Source: Planctomycetota bacterium
Lineage (GTDB): Bacteria > Planctomycetota > Phycisphaerae > Phycisphaerales > UBA1924
Direction of reading: 5' to 3'
NCBI GenBank assembly: GCA_033763975.1
Contig: JANRJM010000001.1
Coordinates: forward strand, 243,896-307,895
Length of the DNA stretch: 64,000 bases
Made by a program: the position numbers and the translations under genes. The notes under the pieces were generated by a model, which was given only the letters and a program-made list of their open reading frames with translations, was not told where the DNA came from and did not search any database. Positions 61,992 to 64,000 of this stretch are shown here, one piece after another; position 1 is the stretch's first letter; each line of letters opens with the position of its first letter.

Positions 61992-62582
61992 ATGACGACG
62001 AGCAGGCCAAACCGAGCATCCGCGGGAAGCGCCGGGCGGGGCGCGCGCGGATTCTCCATGGTCGAGATGCTCGTCGTGGTCATCCTGCTGGGCGTGCTCG
62101 TGGGCGTGGCGGCGCCGCGCCTCGCGGTGATCGCCGGGCGCGGCACGGAGGCGACCGCGGTGCGCGCGGGCGCCCTGCTGTCCGACGCCGCCCGGCGCGA
62201 CGCGCTCACCAGCCAGCGCCTGGCCGTGGAGTTCGACGCGGCGCGCGGGACGCTCGCGCTGCTGACCATCGACCCGGAGGACGGCGTGTGGCGCGAGGAC
62301 CCGCTGGCGCCGCGCGTGGAGATCGGCGGGGCGACGCTGCGCGAGGCGACGGCGGACGGGGTGACGCTCGACGGCACGAACTGGCGACTGGAACTGCCCC
62401 GCAACACGCCCCGCCCGGCGATCCGCCTGGTGTTCACGAACTCGCGCGGCGCCGACGCGTGGACGGTGGACCTCGCGTCGCGTGCGTCGCGCGCGACGGT
62501 GCGGGCGGGCACGGCGGTCGGTGCGGGCGAGGGCGAGAGCGTCGACCTGGACGAGGTCGCGCGGGGAGAGCAGCCGTGGTAG
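61992..62582 (+). CDS. gspH: Minor pseudopilin, GspH-like
   Basis: The 196 residues start with a 19-residue leader ending GARG, then FSMVEMLVVVILLGVLVGVA, the class III prepilin helix with the required Glu at position 5. A beta-rich globular domain follows (RLAVEFDAARGTLALLTIDPEDG). Position after gspG and the size support GspH. Gene assignment rests on order. It overlaps the next gene by 7 bases. Confidence 0.82.
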   Translation: MTTSRPNRASAGSAGRGARGFSMVEMLVVVILLGVLVGVAAPRLAVIAGRGTEATAVRAGALLSDAARRDALTSQRLAVEFDAARGTLALLTIDPEDGVWREDPLAPRVEIGGATLREATADGVTLDGTNWRLELPRNTPRPAIRLVFTNSRGADAWTVDLASRASRATVRAGTAVGAGEGESVDLDEVARGEQPW

Positions 62583-63031
62583 CCCCGGCCACCCATGCAC
62601 GCGGGATGACGCTCGTCGACCTTCTGGTCGCGACGGTCATGCTGGGCGTGTCGGTGGTCGTGCTCATGGGGCTCTCGGGGCGGGCGCTCTCGGCGCAGCG
62701 CTCGGGCGAGAACCTGCAGATCGCGGCGATGATCCTGGACGAACAGCTCAACCTGGTGCAGGCGCGCGGGGCCGATGACTACGCGTCGCGCTACGACGAC
62801 AGCGAGGGCGTCGCCGAAGCGCCGTACGAGGCGTTCCGGTACCGCGTGGAGATCAGCGGGGGCGATTCGGGCGACGCCTACCGCGTGGTGGCGACGGTCT
62901 CGTGGGAGGAGTACGGGCAGACCAAGTCCGCCACGGTCGAGACGCGGATCGCGCCCCGCCGGGGCGAAGAGCCGGACCCGGACCGGCGTCCGGCGACCGA
63001 GCCCGACCGGCTGGCGGGGGGTGCGCCATGA
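62576..63031 (+). CDS. gspI: Minor pseudopilin, GspI-like
   Basis: The 151 residues have a short leader (VVAPATHARG) and MTLVDLLVATVMLGVSVVVL, then a domain with NLQIAAMILDEQLN and VSWEEYGQTKSATVETRI, as in GspI/PulI. The residue at position 5 after cleavage is Asp, not Glu. The start is a GTG preceded by GGGGAGA. It overlaps gspH by 7 bases and gspJ by 4. Confidence 0.83.
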   Translation: MVAPATHARGMTLVDLLVATVMLGVSVVVLMGLSGRALSAQRSGENLQIAAMILDEQLNLVQARGADDYASRYDDSEGVAEAPYEAFRYRVEISGGDSGDAYRVVATVSWEEYGQTKSATVETRIAPRRGEEPDPDRRPATEPDRLAGGAP

Positions 63032-63954
63032 GGCGTGCCCGCGGCTTCACGCTCATCGAACTGATCCTCGCCGCGGTGATCGGCGTGTTCGTCGCCGGGG
63101 CCGCGGTGACAAGCGTCTCGCAGTTCCTGCGGGCGCGCAAGAGCGCCGGGGCGCGGCAGGAGGCCTTCTCCCGGGCCGAGAGCGCCGCGGCACGCATCGC
63201 GCGCGACCTGCAGAACGTCGCGCGCAACGCCGACCTGACCTACGCGCAGGTGAGCGTGCGGCCCGGGCTGGGGGCCGCGGGCGACGGCGACGAACTGCTG
63301 CTCATGGTGAACTCGCTCACGCCCGTGCGGGGCGATGATCTGAGCCCCGAGGGCGACCTGCACGAGGTGCAGTACCGCGTCGCGCCGAGCGCGTCGGGCG
63401 GGCTGGCGCTCTGGCGGCGCGTCGACCCGGGGTTCGACGAGTTCATCGACGCCGGCGGCATGGCGAGCCCCGAGGTGATCGGCGTCGTCTCGCTGTCCAT
63501 CGACGCCAGCGACGGGATCGACTGGTTCGACGCGTGGGAGTCGGACACCGACGGCATGCCGCACGCGGTGCGCGTCACGGTGATCGCGGCGTCGGACGAC
63601 GGCACCACCCGTGTCACCGCGCGCCGCACGATCGCGGTGGACCGCGTGCCGCTGGAGCCCGAGATCGACCCCGCGGCGGAGGACGAGTCGGAGTCGTCCG
63701 AGCCGCGAACGCCATCGTCTTCGGGCACCGGTGGCGGTGGCACTGGCGGCGGCGGGACCGGCGGCGGCGGGACCGGCGGCGGCGGGACCGGCGGCGGCGG
63801 GACCGGCGGCGGCGGGACTGGCGGTGGTGGCACCGGCGGCGGCGGGACCGGCGGCGGCGGGACTGGCGGCGGTGGGACTGGCGGCGGTGGCACCGGCGGC
63901 GGTGGGCGGGGCGCGGCTCCGGCGCCCACGTCGACGCGGGGGGGTGGCCGATGA
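63028..63954 (+). CDS. gspJ: Minor pseudopilin, GspJ-like, with Thr-Gly repeat tail
   Basis: The 308 residues have leader MRRARG, FTLIELILAAVIGVFVAGA, then a GspJ-like domain (FSRAESAAARIARDLQN, VNSLTPVRGDDLSPEG, VISLSIDASDGIDWFDAW-like region). From about residue 233 the protein changes to some 12 copies of TGGGG and ends in a short Pro/Ser/Arg tail. The ATG overlaps the gspI stop (ATGA), and its stop overlaps the next ATG. Confidence 0.85.
   Translation: MRRARGFTLIELILAAVIGVFVAGAAVTSVSQFLRARKSAGARQEAFSRAESAAARIARDLQNVARNADLTYAQVSVRPGLGAAGDGDELLLMVNSLTPVRGDDLSPEGDLHEVQYRVAPSASGGLALWRRVDPGFDEFIDAGGMASPEVIGVVSLSIDASDGIDWFDAWESDTDGMPHAVRVTVIAASDDGTTRVTARRTIAVDRVPLEPEIDPAAEDESESSEPRTPSSSGTGGGGTGGGGTGGGGTGGGGTGGGGTGGGGTGGGGTGGGGTGGGGTGGGGTGGGGTGGGGRGAAPAPTSTRGGGR
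63724..63906. repeat. 15-bp tandem repeat encoding (TGGGG)n in the GspJ-like protein
   Basis: About 12 copies of a GC-rich 15-base unit (GGGACCGGCGGCGGC and variants) encode Gly-Thr-Gly-Gly-Gly. It is likely to slip during replication and vary in length. Confidence 0.88.
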
Positions 63955-64000
63955 CCCGCCGTCGTGCGTTCGCCACGCTGCTCGTCTTCGGCGTCATCGT
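63951..64000 (+). CDS. gspK: GspK-like protein, N-terminal fragment (runs off right edge)
   Basis: Only 16 codons are present: MTRRRAFATLLVFGVI, a basic start and hydrophobic segment, as expected of a GspK leader and helix. The ATG overlaps the GspJ stop. The name rests on position in the operon. Confidence 0.5.
   Translation, partial: MTRRRAFATLLVFGVI

Noticed and set aside
63724..63906. A CRISPR-like array
   Set aside because: The units are contiguous 15-base coding repeats without spacers, in frame with GspJ.
1..64000. Insertion sequence, prophage or integron
   Set aside because: No transposase, integrase, recombinase or phage structural gene was recognised, and GC content is even apart from short intergenic repeats.

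Overview
The window is about 70% G+C and densely coded on both strands, with no gene-free stretch longer than about 240 bases. Its gene set points to a planctomycete of the Phycisphaerae/Phycisphaerales type. The evidence is two secreted proteins ending in paired DPDFNQDGNVDQDD dockerin-like motifs, a small CxxC/CPEC membrane protein, a tricorn-like S41 peptidase, a class III fructose-bisphosphatase and a general secretion (pseudopilus) operon. The taxonomic call is an inference. I recognised no rRNA, tRNA, CRISPR array, insertion sequence or prophage.

Layout. 1-6.3 kb: the start of a secreted protein, a DinB-fold protein, an MBL hydrolase, a membrane TPR-like protein, lspA with a DksA/TraR-like gene, and the divergent accA/proC pair. 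6.4-13.5 kb: an ABC-2 type exporter, a SAM methyltransferase divergent from a UbiD-type decarboxylase, a DacB/PBP4 peptidase and an unknown protein. 13.7-19.3 kb: a stand-alone receiver protein, an inverted heptamer repeat array and two large dockerin-tailed secreted proteins. 19.5-31.7 kb: alpha-glucan phosphorylase; a minus-strand run of three TerC paralogues, ribF, a DHH phosphoesterase and a DNA methyltransferase; then ogt-cutC and class III fbp.

31.6-38.2 kb: a TetR-controlled tripartite ABC efflux locus of DevBCA/TolC type with two permease genes, a clear promoter and a perfect palindromic operator. 38.3-48.9 kb: large exported proteins (tricorn-like S41 peptidase, PqaA-type hydrolase, metallophosphoesterase-LamG, VIT-VWA protein) and a small zinc-ribbon membrane protein. 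48.9-52.8 kb: an OmpR/histidine kinase pair, ndk, csrA and an Nfu-type Fe-S protein. 52.9-64 kb: a lipoprotein with a possible JAMM-like C-terminus, three tandem secreted helical (Spy/CpxP-like) paralogues, and a type II secretion operon gspE-F-G-H-I-J-K running off the right edge.

Gene expression. Many genes lack a Shine-Dalgarno but carry a TANNNT box (mostly TACNCT) 5-10 bases before the start codon, which suggests leaderless transcripts. Genes with the same box further upstream have a normal Shine-Dalgarno. Where a -35 is visible it is TTGxxx with a 16-base spacer (tetR, the 52.9 kb lipoprotein, the 16.7-19.3 kb dockerin protein). Several convergent neighbours overlap at their 3' ends by 4 to 64 bases.
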